This document shows positions 25,826 through 42,641 of a stretch of 64,000 bases of DNA, piece by piece. Source of the DNA: Glandiceps talaboti (Eukaryota; Hemichordata; Enteropneusta; Spengelidae); NCBI RefSeq assembly GCF_964340395.1, contig NC_135563.1, forward strand, positions 21,843,151-21,907,150, written 5' to 3'. Made by a program: the position numbers and the translations under genes. The stretch's first letter is position 1. Each line of letters starts with the position of its first letter. The notes under the pieces were generated by a model. That model did no database searches, was not told the DNA's origin, and was given only the letters and a program-made list of their open reading frames with translations.

Positions 25826-27409
25826 TTACAGATTAATTCTGAGTTATTTGGTTCTTGCAAGTCGGCGTCTATTTTGAATAATATTCTAATTTGAATATGT
25901 ATGTTCTTAGTTTGTTGTTGAAATTCAAGTTTTTATTGTCATTGTTTATATAATTATGTTTTCCACTTATATATGAAGTTAGTTTGTAGTTTCTGACACA
26001 TATGCGTCACCCATTTGTTTCAATTCGCTTAACTTGTTTCGTTAGATCACTAATTTGTGGTTGATGTATGTCATTGATTTGTATACACGAGGTCACAGAC
26101 TGGTACCATTTGGTTTTGTCTTTGTTAAAGTTAAATTCCTCCTCAATAAAGCAGTATTTGAATGCAGTAAGTGTGCGATATACTGAATCGCTTGGTTTTT
26201 TTGACAAACATTTCTTGTGGAAATATGTCCAAATGATTTCCATATATTCCCATTTTTGTAGATTTTCTTGAGGGCCCAAGTATGAATGGACAAAAAGGAC
26301 AAACAGAATTACGGTTTGTATTGGTGAATCAGTATACTTATTAATTCATCCATACAACCACTACTATACTGGTCTGATTAGTGTTTATCACAATATCTAG
26401 CAATTAGGCCTAAACAAATCTTTGGTTCCAGTTACCCGACCCCACCTAGTCTTTTACTGCCGACCCTAAACTTTTTTTTTTTTTACATATTCGAGAATAA
26501 AATCGCAAAAATTGTGTGAAGTCTTACGAGAAATAGTGGATGTGGAAATTGACAATATAAAACTATTCTTCCAATCTGTAATGGCTGTACATCTGATAGG
26601 AAGAAATAAATAACACAGACCATTTGGAAAATAATGGAAAACCATGAACTAGACACTCATACATGAAAACAAATAAATAAATTTTAAAAAATCTACCCAC
26701 CCCGCCTATTTTAAAATTGAGCGTAATCGGACCCACACAATATTTTTTTATTACCTGCCTTAAAGTTCGTAAGCTGAAGAAAAAAAACCCTGGTTTTCAT
26801 ACTTGCATGTTACAGATAGGGGAAATATTTTCAAGTGATCAACATTAATATATTTTGACAACCTAAGAAATATTACATGTCGAGTGCCCGGCACAGGTGC
26901 TCATCGAAGTTGCTCACGGTTCTAGGCCATATGTACATGTATCTACGCAAGCTGTCATGCTGGCCCAGCGAATGTTCAGCCTGGCATCGCATCCTCACTT
27001 GTGTATATATATATGAACTCGTGTGGGTTGCCGTAGTTTTATAGTATGACCCTAACCCCCAAGGCCCAGCAGTGGTGACTACACAACCCAGGGGCAGAAG
27101 CACAAAAACACATTGGTTTAACCGTACAACAACTGGGAATGGTTTACACCGTCCGCGACAAAGAAATAAGTCCTGAAGAAACCCACAATATATCAAATAC
27201 TTTTCGTAATGTCGCAGACTTTTCATTAATAATATCAAAATAAAATGATTGTTATTGTGATTCTACAACGATCGACGATTGCTGTACAACAGTGGGCATT
27301 ATGTGCGAGTGTGTATTTATATAGGATCGGTGTCATCGTGATACGGCTAAGGTCAACAGCTGACCGGCGTTTGGCAAAGTTGCAAATACAAAGTGTGGAG
27401 CATCAAAAT

Positions 27410-30400
27410 ATGCGAATGGCTGCTAACCCTATTACACGTGTCTTGGTCCATCTACGGAAAGGAAGCGAAAGCCAATCGCATCGTGCAAAATTTACCCAGG
27501 TGACAAATGTGTATACTCTCAATATTCGAATGCACGGTGTATGGTGTGATATGTGCATGTGGTGGGTGGGTGTAAAGTCTTACAAGTTACAGTCTACAGA
27601 TCCAGTACACGATGTTGAAGATTCTTGAGGAATAAATGTGCTGTGAAAACGACGTCATCAATACTAATTTGACAGGGAATGGACAAGAATTAATTGTCGC
27701 TTCTCTCTTTCAGAGTGTCTCAGACTTATTCACTGGTTGCCATGGAGAAATTGGTGAAGTTGGCTGCGAGCTCAAAGATAACAAATTATTGATATCCGAC
27801 GTTGGTGGCGACAGAGTATTTCTCAAGGTATGGATATTTGTAGATTAATCATAGACCAGTGGTCAACAAACAAATGTATAGATTAATATTTCATATTTAA
27901 ATTTTTTTCTCATTTTGAATTTAATGATTCATTCATTCATTCATTCATTCATTCATTCATTCATTCATTCATTCATTCATTCATTCATTCATTCATTCAT
28001 TTTTTCATCCATCCATTCATTCCTTCCTTCCTTCATTCATTCATTCATTCACCCATTCATTCATTCATTCACTCTACTAAATTCATTTATTGATTCTTTT
28101 GGGTCATAAACTATTATAGGTTTTTCTTTCTTAACCAAATTCATTCTTCCATTTTATTTATTTATTTAAATAATACATAAACATGGTTTATCAGATGATA
28201 TTCCTAGTAGAATACCTGTAGAATATGTAGAAACTAAAGGTAAACATAGTAATATTATGTAGCAAGTTTTTTTTCTAACTGTGTTTCTTTGCATGTTATG
28301 TTTAATATCTCTGTTTTGTAGAGGGCATCATTTTGTCCAGTCCATCATCTGAAAGTCGAAGACATACCATCCATACCAGAAGACACTCTACAAAGAGGAA
28401 TAGATGTTGGAGTAAGCACTTTGATAAGAACTCAAGACAGGAGAATTCTGTTAACAAGGAGAGCCTCACACTTACGGATCTTTCCTGGTGTGTGGGTACC
28501 TCCAGGGGGTCATGTAGAACTCAATGAAAATGTAAGTTTTTTTGTTTTTGTTTTTCAGTATTATTTGATTGTTTAGAATTAAAAATGTCAATGATCTTTT
28601 ACAGAACTTTTAGAATAAAACAGTGACATAACCAAAATGTGTATGTATATATACCTGTATGCAAATATACCTGTATGCAAATGAATATACAATTGATCCA
28701 TACACAAAAACATATGATTATGAACATACTATCGGGTGTGCGGGATAGATACAGTAATAGAATCATATGACATGTGAGTGCCTGGTATGGGGTACTCATG
28801 GTATTTGCACTCATGCTTGTGCTTTCTGCTGCACTTTCACCTACCTTCATTAAAGTATGGCCACAGACTTATTGGGGTGGGGGTGGGGGTGGGGGATGTG
28901 TATTTGCACTCATGCTTGTTGTGTTTTCTGCAGCACTTTCAGTTGCTATGCTTGTGAAAGTTCTGCTGCAGACAACACCACCACAAGCACTCATTTAAAT
29001 ACTTGGAGACAGGAGTATGCCACATATACACTTATGCATCTAAGGGGATCTGTCATATTTCTGTGAATCAGTCAAGACAGATTTATTTTTGAGTAGATAT
29101 AATATGTAGTACTATAGCTTTTCAACTTTGGAAGTTTGTAGCTACTACAGTTTGGTAGCACTTCAAAATCTTGGGGGGGGGGCTGGTTATAGCTTAGAAT
29201 GATATAACATAAATGTTTCAAAAATATTATATTTTTCATGGAGAAGGTTACACAAATATCTTATGAAAGATAGTAGATATCTTATTGTAATGGATTCAAA
29301 TTATATTATTTTAATTTATAAAGGATGTTTAAAATATATATTTCATGAAAGATATGATACAAAAATATCTAATTTCATGCTTTTCAGATAATTGAAGCAG
29401 GTCTAAGGGAACTACATGAAGAAACAGGTCTACATTTAAACCCACAAGAGTGCCCTGGCCAGATAACAGCTCTTTGGGAGGTATGTGTTATAGTGCTGGC
29501 AATAAAACTGTACATCATACATGTAGTGTCGGTTTAATGATTTCTGACAAATTTTAGCTCTCCTAAAACAAAGGACCACAGAATTGTTTAAGAACTTTAT
29601 TTTCAGGGAAATTTGTCTTTGAGTCACGTTACACAGTTTTAGGATGTAAGGTAATAAGAATAAGTCATTAGTAATAAATTAAAGTGTCTCTAAAAATGCT
29701 TCAGTTATAGCTATTTCTGTCTACTGATAAACTTTACTGATTGTCTGTTGTTGTTTTTGTAGTCAGTCTACCCACCCTATTTATCTAGGGGTCTTCCAAG
29801 AAGACATCATATTGTGGTATATGTCACTATTGATGTCAAAGAGAATCATGATGTTTTAGATCAGAGAATTAAGATAGACCCTAATGAAGTCGGTGCATCG
29901 GCATGGCTGGATGAAACTTTAGTCAAAGCTATTATCGCATCAGATGAAGATGGCAGTGAAGATGAAATACCAACAGATTTACCAGAATATTTCAGGTATG
30001 AGATATATATATATTTAAATTCATAACAGTAATCAACACAAGTCTGAATTGACCTTTCCTACAAGTGTACTAAAGGCAGAAATAATTCTGACTGGACATT
30101 TCCTTAATGTTGATAGCAGTGAGCAATACAAGTGTACTAAAGGCAGAAATAAATTTTCCTTTAAGTTGAAAGCAGTTATCAATACAAATGTAATAAAGGT
30201 AGAAATAATTTTAACTGGACATTTCCTTTAAGTTGATAGCAGTAATCAAATACAAGTGTACTAAAGCTAGAAATAAGTCTGACTTGACTTTTTCCTACAA
30301 GTGTACTTAAGGCAGAAAAAATTCTGACTGGACATTTCCTTTAAGTTGATAGCAGTAATCAAATACAAGTGTACTAAAGCTAGAAATAAGTCTGACTTGA

Positions 30401-30708
30401 CTTTTTCCTACAAGTGTACTTAAGGCAGAAATAAATCTGACTGGCCTTTTCCTTTAAAAGATGGTTGTAGTTTTGTAAAAAAATGAAATTATTCCCAAAA
30501 TGTATATTTAACTTTTTCTTTTGCTCTGGTTTTACTTTACAGGGCTAAGGTTGTCAATAGTGCTCGTGAACAGATAGACACTGATTTGAAAACTTGTGTA
30601 TTGTTAAAGCAAGCACCAGCAGTGCTGACTGGTGATGATATAGAACGAGTCAGTACAGGAACAAAATTTGCTCTGAATATGTTGATGAAGAAGATGTTGC
30701 CTAGGTAA
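27410..30708 (+). CDS. NUDT17: NUDT17: Nudix hydrolase 17, six coding exons
   Basis: Coding exons: 27410-27499, 27714-27827, 28322-28531, 29388-29480, 29763-29995, 30543-30708 (TAA at 30706-30708). All borders are GT/AG and phases agree, giving 301 aa. Residues 131-153 are a perfect Nudix box, G(x5)E(x7)RELHEETGL, starting in GGHVELNE; the glutamates of RELHEE bind the metal. The box is preceded by WVPPGGH and followed by LWESVYPP, LPRRHHIV and a C-terminal RVSTGTKFAL, all shared with vertebrate NUDT17 in the same order. The family hydrolyses nucleoside diphosphates linked to another moiety; the exact substrate is not settled. The start could be 27410 or the in-frame ATG at 27416. The upstream frame stays open to 27245, but homology starts at MAANPITRVLVHL. 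Length is near the human protein's (328 aa). Confidence 0.92.
27926..28072. repeat. (ATTC)n microsatellite in NUDT17 intron 2
   Basis: ATTC units with interruptions (TTTTTCATCC, CCTT units, CACCC) fill 147 bp of intron 2. Confidence 0.93.
28770..28990. repeat. Direct duplication flanking a G-tract in NUDT17 intron 3
   Basis: GTATTTGCACTCATGCTTG plus TTTTCTGC.GCACTTTCA occurs at about 28800 and again at about 28908. Between them, 28873-28895, stand four runs of four or five G separated by single T (GGGGTGGGGGTGGGGGTGGG and on), a textbook G-quadruplex pattern on the sense strand. Confidence 0.8.
30030..30455. repeat. Tandem repeat in NUDT17 intron 5 with 116-bp higher-order unit
   Basis: Segments TACAAGTGTACTAAAGGCAG, AAATAATTCTGACTGGACA, TTTCCTTTAAGTTGATAGC and AGTAATCAAATACAAGTG recur at least six times. 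The last part consists of two nearly identical 116-bp compound units (about 30217-30332 and 30333-30448). It begins about 35 bp after the exon 5 donor but does not include exon sequence. Confidence 0.85.
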
Positions 30709-32980
30709 CAAGAGGAATGCTTGGACCAAATACTAAACTTCACATAAACTACCAAATACATGTAGTCTGACCATAGATTTCATTCAACAAGTTTTGTTGA
30801 AAGCCACTAAACTGTTACAACTTTTTAGATAGTTTGACTACCTTAAAATCTCTGAGGAAACACTCTACAAACAAACAACACATGAACAGCTGTGTGATTT
30901 TGACAGAACCTCATGACACATAAGTGCAAGTGTTGTGTAGTATTTGCATTAAAGCTTATGGTAGTCTCAGCAACCAAACTTTCATGAGCATAGCTCATGG
31001 AAACACACCAGTAAATGTCTCAAGTATTAGTGCAAATTCGTGACCCCTGAGTGCTACACATTCATATGTTCACATGTTATGGGGTTCGCTGATTACATAT
31101 ATTTATCCAAAATGGTAAATTTTGCAAAAAATACAACTTTGTTGTATATTTCTTGTTTGGACACTCATTTGTATATAGTTATGCGATAATACATTTTAGT
31201 TTTGCACTGTACTGCAAATATCGATAGTTATGCACACATACGCCAATACAAGTAATCAATGCTAGATACATATATAAGAATATAATATTATTGTTCATGA
31301 TTTTTCATAAAATTTGCAGATGTTTCGTACTATTTATAATATGTTCTAACATCAAATGTAACATTTTAAAGGAGATTAAAGGGACAATTTTCAAAGCTGG
31401 GTGCACTGTATACTTTTTGGGGACTAATCTTTGCTGCATATTAAAAGACGTTTTAGTATTTTTTGGGCCTGATCTGAAAAAAATAAACACTTCTTCTCAC
31501 AGTTTGCAGAGGATACAACTTCTAGAGAACTTGGCTGACTTTTAAAATGGAAAGAAATCTTCTTTGTATTGCTAGATACACAGTAAAGAAATTCCAAACG
31601 GCGGAAAAAATGCAAATTGTTGTATTTCCCATACTTGTATAAACCATACACGTTTGATCCAACTTGAACGCCTATGTACATTTGTATAAATCAGTCAATA
31701 ATATGACAACCAGTGACATATAGCCCATTCCTAGTCCTCATTGCAGATGGAGTAAGTCAGGACTCGATTCTGACATTGACCCTCTCTTCTGTTGGTGTTG
31801 AGGGCATCAATGTGTCCTGTACATTGTCTGCAATCAGAACTATCCCCTCCCAGACATGAACATTCAGCTGCACAAATGATTTCATACATCATTCCATGTA
31901 CACTACATGGACTAATCAAGCATGACCCACCCAGTGTTTATTGAACAACAAAAAATACACAAAAAAATACACAGAAGAATTCTCATAGTTAGAAATTACC
32001 ATTCATATGAATGCAGTGTGCAACAAAAGACAAAACAACTTGAAAAATAAATACATGATGTAATAAAATGTAATACAATCATAACACAATAATAATGGAT
32101 GACTGTGGATAGCGAGGGAAAGGTTGAGGGTACCAGCAAATGTTAACCCTGGAAATTTGGCTGAAATACAAACTCAGGTATCCTGGTCAAGAGCATGCAC
32201 ATTCACAAGACTGGACTGGCACATTTTTACCACGATAGATTAGGATATTAGGTGGCATAAATGCTAGAATCGCGGTGTGTTTTCAAAGTATTATAGGGGA
32301 TAAAAAATACCAAATGGAAAATATGTGGAAAACCCAGCCATGGAAAATTCTTCATTTTATTCTCTGCCTATACTTTATCCATACAAAAACCATGGAGACT
32401 CAGTTACAAATAAACAAACAAAAACAAACATAGATAAATAAATAAATAAATAAGTAAATGTAAAATAAGTATAAATGACCAAATGAAAATACCATTTTAA
32501 ACACAAGAATAATTGTTCTGTACAGGTATACACAGGCCTGAATACTATTAAAATAACGTACTATGTTTCTATATATATTTAATATCCATACAATTTATGG
32601 ATGAGCACACCTACATATAAAAACATGTTTTGTTTTGTTTTTACAATTGTCACATGCATAATGTAAGTGATGTCAACTCATTAAAATACTTTTGAGAACC
32701 AAAAGTTTGAAATAATTGCTTTTATTTATTAACCCCTGTAATAATTGATGGAAAGTCCAGCCCTGCTTTCCATCAAAGTTTGATCTGGTTTCACCTAAAA
32801 TGTTCTAATTTCATTTTAAAAAAACATCTGTTTCTAGTCGCAAAAGCAATCAAAAAAATTACTTCTACATAAAACCTTGATTGCACATTTAAAAAATGAA
32901 TAAATGAAAGTACTCTCTTATCTTCCACCACCCCATAAAGTAATATGAGTAACCCTTGAACTTAGTTGCTTTGCATCATG
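30709..32980. other. NUDT17 3' flank and intergenic region to ARL6
   Basis: The first part should contain the NUDT17 3' UTR; AATAAA occurs near 31481 and in several places around 32040-32060, but the true poly(A) site cannot be chosen. No further gene is recognised. A cysteine-rich 62-aa minus-strand frame at 31731-31919 has no splice context or known domain. AAATA-rich runs lie at 32410-32460. Confidence 0.5.
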
Positions 32981-33308
32981 GGAATCGTGACGCCATTTTC
33001 CCGGAAGTTGGTCAGAATCAAATACCTTTCATGTGTGGATGAGAGTAATCACGATCTGTTTGTGATCGTAGTGCACTGGAATTTGAAAACTTGACAACCT
33101 CTGAAACGTGGCGTGAAAGATCTTAAAATATCAAGGTTACTTGTGTTGCGTCTTTGTATAACTCACTGCCGTGGGTAACGTTATTTGTGAGTGGTCGATA
33201 GTCGTGTATTTATTGTTGCCAGGGGTTTGACGCCGAGATCTTGCACACTAGAGGGGAACGGATTGATACTTAGGCGTCTGTTTCTGGTAGGAAACTTTCA
33301 CTTGCAAT
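32970..33308 (+). promoter_or_regulatory. Probable ARL6 promoter and 5' UTR
   Basis: CGCCATTTTCCCGGAAGTTG at 32991-33010 combines a YY1-like GCCATTTT with an ETS core CCGGAAGT, a common pairing at broadly expressed promoters. At 33165-33179 ACTGCC-GTG-GGTAAC resembles the RFX X-box (two 6-bp half-sites; the right half matches RGNAAC fully, the left half 4 of 6). RFX factors drive ciliary genes, including BBS genes, so the site is plausible 130 bp upstream of the ARL6 start, but this is inference from motif and context. Confidence 0.5.
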
Positions 33309-37959
<4,651 letters not shown>

Positions 37960-40170
37960 GTGTAACAGCTGCATGACAATCACATTTTGTGTACCTGAGC
38001 AGGAAATGTAGTTTTGGAACCATCTTTTTTCTATCATGTACGAGAAGACGCTGTAATATCTATAGACATTGTTAACTTTGGCTAAACAGGAAGTTGGTCA
38101 TCGGTCAACCAGCCTTGCTTGTGGGAGAGGGATTTATCAGTGATATTGTATTCCAAGAAAATGCCACAGTTGTCCGTCACTCTCTATTGTTTAATACACG
38201 TAGTTTTGAAATTATCCCAAAATGCATTAGGGCAGCCACACTGAAATTCTATGTTTCTCGTGACCTGATCGACCTCATATTTCTTCAGTCTGGCAAAATA
38301 ATAACAAAACTGCGCCCTCTATGGCAGGATTTGACAAAAACTCACAATGGCACTGATTGTCAGATGGTATTCCTATGAGTGGGTATAAGTAAAAATTATC
38401 ATTTATGAAATTTGAGAAATTTGATAAAATCAAATAGTTTAAACTTTCCTTCTTACTTTAATTACCATTTCTAAGTCATTCAGACTGTTAAAGTATGATT
38501 ATGAATTAAAAGTATCACCAACATGTACACGTACTTACTTTATTTTATGTTTTAACAAATTTGAACCCATCAACTGATTCATCATTTTTAAGGTGTTATG
38601 ATGAGAAACATAGAAATAAATATGTGTGGCCTTATCATAGAATTAAATATGTGTGGCCTTACCATAGAATGATTCTGTGTAGACATGTTTAAGGTACATC
38701 AAGGAATCACCAGAAGAAGACAGATACAAAATAATCCTGCCACAGTGACTATAAGTGTTTTCCATGCAAACACCATTGTTAGCCCCCTACTTTCCTCAAA
38801 AGTCAAAAGTCAGGCAAGCCTAGACCACATTTTCTGTCCGTCCTATACATGCATGAGTTTGTCAGTGCACAGCCATTTTTCTGCCATGAAAAATGGTACT
38901 TTATCAAGCCTGGAGCAGTGGGAATACAAGACATTACATACTATACATGTGAGTTTGTTTTGTATTTCTTTTTTAAATGTAACAATCTTGTCCATGTTTG
39001 TTCGAGAGATCCACAGTTTATATACTTTTACCTTCAAATATAATTTCAGGTCCTGTGATGTTACAAGATGCGTCACAGAAATCTGTTGAGTTAGATTTTC
39101 TATGAAGACTGCTTATTGCCTCTTATGTTACTAGATTGTAAGATATGCCATGTCGTTCCACCCTCACTAGCTGTCACTGGTGTGTGAGGGCGCCCTGTCA
39201 TGGCATACCTTTCACGCTATTTTGTTGCCTGTTGAGTTGGTTGTGTAACCATTGTAATCTGTAGTCAGGCTTAAAACAATGTTCCATTATTACAATGAAA
39301 TTTCCACTTAGTGTCAACATGATTAACATTGCTGCAATAACATTTTCACCTATCACCATATGTTTTCAAAGTTGACAAAATAAACATTTTCAAAAAATAT
39401 GCTGTCAAATACTTCAATTGGTAAAGAAGAATACCATTCCAAGAGTTTATATATATGTACATTGTAATTCACTCCAATCACTTGTTGCCCATGGTGCCAC
39501 ATGTTACAAATTGTCTCGTGTCACCTGTGTAACTCGCCCTTTATGAAGGTATGTCTATGTAAAGAGTTGCCCCTGTACATCTTCAATGCAAATTTTAGAC
39601 TAGAAGAATTTAACCAAGTAGACAATAGAAATGAACTTTTTTCTGTAAAGATGAATTATGGCCAAGAAAATAGGATACACTTTCTAGAATGGCTAAAGAC
39701 TTGAAATATTTAAGATTTGTAAATGTCTAATTCCATGATGTACGTCCTATTGTTTGGACGGATATCTTTCCTTGGTTTTTGTTTTGGCTTATTTGTCTTT
39801 GGTTTATTTTAATACCATTTTCATATCTAATGATGTCAAAATATGTTTGCTGGTGTTTTTCTATTGAAAGAAAGATATAAACATAGTCAACAAGTATTTT
39901 CACAGTGATGACCCTGTCGACACTCAGATGACAACTAGCTCCTGGGTACCGGGTGTTTATAGTCCAGTGGACATTCAAAATATAATGCATATCATGTACA
40001 TGTATTGGGAAGGGTTCAGTTCATCTTGGAATTGCAACAATGGGTGATCTATCCCTTTGTTTATCAATTGTAGCTATACTAGTGTGAAAAATTTAATTCA
40101 GTGCACATCCTGTAATTCTGGAATGATAGCAAAGATGAAAATGAAGTGTTATATATTCATTGTGTTATGT
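37960..40170 (+). other. ARL6 3' UTR and flank, no further gene recognised
   Basis: AATAAA occurs at about 38612 and at 39373, giving candidate poly(A) signals. A 29-bp segment, AAATATGTGTGGCCTTA.CATAGAAT, is duplicated at about 38618-38670. An imperfect inverted repeat GATATGCCATG..CACCCTCAC / GTGAGGGCG..CATGGCATACC spans 39142-39213. The 94-aa frame at 38094-38378 sits inside the presumed 3' UTR and shows no domain. Confidence 0.5.
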
Positions 40171-40175
40171 AATAT

Positions 40176-40542
40176 GGAGTCATGATGGTCGGATGGTTAG
40201 AGTGACTGGCTTGGAATCTGCAGGTGCCAGGTTTGAGCCCCATTGCTGCCATTTGTTTGTGAGTGGCTAAAGTCTTTGGGCAAGATTTGAACCACAACTG
40301 TGTCTCAGTCAACCCAGCTGTATAATTGGGGACCTGGTAGGATAGAGGTTGCAATGTGAATGCTTTAATCATATGTTCTTATTAAGGCTGCAAGGGATCG
40401 TATGCTCCCCAGGGAGTTGAGGAAGTATACAGGGCTGTTGTGCCGATATAGATCCAAGCCAGGGGTAATAATTGTAAAGCGCTTTGAGCACAAAGTGGGA
40501 AAGCGCTATATAAAAACCAACATTATTATTATTATTATATAT
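40176..40542 (+). mobile_element. tRNA-derived SINE with LINE-like 3' tail
   Basis: The 5' part resembles a tRNA gene promoter: GATGGTTAGAGTGACTGG (A-box-like, from about 40192) and GGTTTGAGCCC (B box, 40232-40242) about 30 bp apart. The tRNA part does not fold into a complete tRNA. An unrelated body follows, then a tail TTGTAAAGCGCTTTGAGC, GGGAAAGCGCTATATAAA and (ATT)n. This tail type occurs on SINEs mobilised by L2/CR1-like LINEs. Confidence 0.82.
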
Positions 40543-41134
40543 ATATACCTTGTGTACTTGTTTGATAAATGATATCTGAACAGTTCTCACTACCTGTAAT
40601 GTCATTTTACCTCGTGCTAGATAGTCAAAATAGGAGGACAAGGTAGCCTTTAATATCTCATGCATACCTATAATAATGCATGTGTAGTGCATGGAACAGA
40701 ACTCATGATGTCCATAAAGATACCAAAGGATTATTATGTTCATGTTATACTATAAAGTCGGTGAAAAATCTATTTCAGGTAGTGAGAATTGTAGTATAGA
40801 AGTGTATGTATTATGTTTGTTTTGTATAGTTTTGAGTAATGACACTTTAAATTTCACAAATATTACTTGATTTGCTGTGATGTAGAATATTTTTGTCATT
40901 CTGTGGAAATATTTGTGATATATGTACATATGATATGAAGTGTTAATTTCCTATCCTCAAATGATGAGCTGTGTATTCATACACAATTCTACTTAATTTC
41001 TTTATACTTTAGTTTCCCATTAAAGAAATAAAATGATATTGTATGTTTGCTTAATACTGACTGACTTGACTATTGATGTGTGTAACATCTGAATAATTGT
41101 TGGTCTGAAATTTGAAATCTGAAATATGTATTGT

Positions 41135-41185
<51 letters not shown>
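41135..41185. repeat. (CAA)n microsatellite
   Basis: About 17 CAA units. Confidence 0.93.
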
Positions 41186-41239
41186 CCCACATCATGAGAA
41201 AGTGCCAGTGTGAGATATTTGTGGAATTTCAAACAAAAA

Positions 41240-41876
41240 GTATTTCATTCGGTCATAGATTTGGCCATACTAGTAACAACATTGCATAAAAAGTATTTCA
41301 ATCGGTCATAAGAACCCACTTCATTCGGTCATAGATTTGGCCATACTAGTAACAACATTGCATAAAAAGTATTTCAATCGGTCATAAGAACCCACTTCAT
41401 TCGGTCATAGATTTGGCCATACTAGTAACAACATTGCATAAAAAGTATTTCAATCGGTCATAAGAACCCACTTCATTCGGTCATAGATTTGGCCATACTA
41501 GTAACAACATTGCATAAAAAGTATTTCAATCGGTCATAAGAACCCACTTCATTCGGTCATAGATTTGGCCATACTAGTAACAACATTGCATAAAAAGTAT
41601 TTCAATCGGTCATAAGAACCCACTTCATTCGGTCATAGATTTGGCCATACTAGTAACAACATTGCATAAAAAGTATTTCAATCGGTCATAAGAACCCACT
41701 TCATTCGGTCATAGATTTGGCCATACTGGTAACAACATTGCATAAAAAGTATTTCATTCGGTCATAAAAACCCACTTCATTCAGCCATACTAGTAACAAC
41801 ATTGCATAAAAAGTATTTCATTCGGTCATGAAAACCCACTTCATTCAGTCATAGATTTGGCCATACTAGTAACAAC
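41240..41876. repeat. 76-bp tandem satellite, seven near-identical copies plus degenerate ones
   Basis: TCATTCGGTCATAGATTTGG starts at 41245, 41321, 41397, 41473, 41549, 41625 and 41701, an exact 76-bp period; shorter, diverged units follow to about 41876. Each unit contains two related halves, TTCATTCGGTCATAGAT and TTCAATCGGTCATAAGA, so the 76-mer probably arose as a dimer. Confidence 0.95.
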
Positions 41877-42351
41877 AATGCCAAAAAAACCCAGCAAATT
41901 CAAGAAATTATTTGCTTTAATAAGACCACTGATCTGATAAAAACCACAGTATAATCTTCGTTTGACAATGAAATTGATATTGTGCTCATGATAATGTCTT
42001 GAGTGTTCAAGATGTCTCTAAGAGTAATCAGACATCAACATTATTTTATCATTTCGTTTTGAGTACCGATATTTTGTATTTACATGGAATAGTTACACTC
42101 AAATGTCTTTCTAATAAAAATGTGAAAGTCATGTTTAAATTAAAATGCACATGTCAATCCCAGGATGTCAATGAATAATTTTCATGTTTCTTTAAAATTC
42201 TTGTCAATATTCCATATCAAGTCACTATTCCATATCAAGTCATGGTGTCTTGCGTGAAAATTTGAGCTAAATTGTCATCGGTAGGAAACAAGCAAATTTC
42301 TTTCTGTAAATTCCTATGCAATGGATTAAAATCAATAAAGTTGCAAAATAG

Positions 42352-42415
42352 AGTCGTTGGTGGCGCTGTATTAGGTGGGGTAGATTAGTAACTTAAAGGA
42401 GCGCCATCAACGACT
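42352..42415. repeat. Short inverted repeat (16-bp arms), downstream of the macrodomain gene
   Basis: AGTCGTTGGTGGCGCT and AGCGCCATCAACGACT are reverse complements except for one base and are separated by about 32 bp. It could be a tiny MITE relic or a hairpin in the 3' flank of the minus-strand gene. Confidence 0.6.
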
Positions 42416-42641
42416 GTAAGCTTATTTTTAATACAGTCTTGCAATATCGATGTAAAATCAAGTAAACTCCCTTCAGTAAACGATTATAGTTGTAAATCCA
42501 ACAAGGGCGATGCTAAACCGTGAATGCAACAACCTAGTACTGTTGTTAGACTTTATTTGATAACACTTACTACTGTACATTGCTGTATATTCTGTTGTCA
42601 TGGCAATCTGGTTGAACGGTCTATGATGCCTGTAAAACAAT

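Noticed and set aside
26873-27238. 121-aa minus-strand frame near the NUDT17 promoter
   Set aside because: No domain or splice context seen; probably chance openness in a less AT-rich promoter region.
27245-27409. N-terminal extension of NUDT17 from the upstream in-frame ATG
   Set aside because: The frame is open, but similarity to known NUDT17 begins at MAANPITRVLVHL; the extra residues look like untranslated leader.
31731-31919. Cysteine-rich 62-aa minus-strand frame
   Set aside because: Cysteine spacing suggests no known module and there is no signal peptide or splice context; part of it resembles sequence at 33490-33580, so it is likelier a dispersed repeat.
38094-38378. 94-aa open frame downstream of ARL6
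   Set aside because: It lies in the presumed ARL6 3' UTR, has no recognisable domain and no splice signals.
40192-40265. Functional tRNA gene
   Set aside because: A and B box-like sequences are present, but the cloverleaf does not close and the sequence continues into a SINE body and tail.
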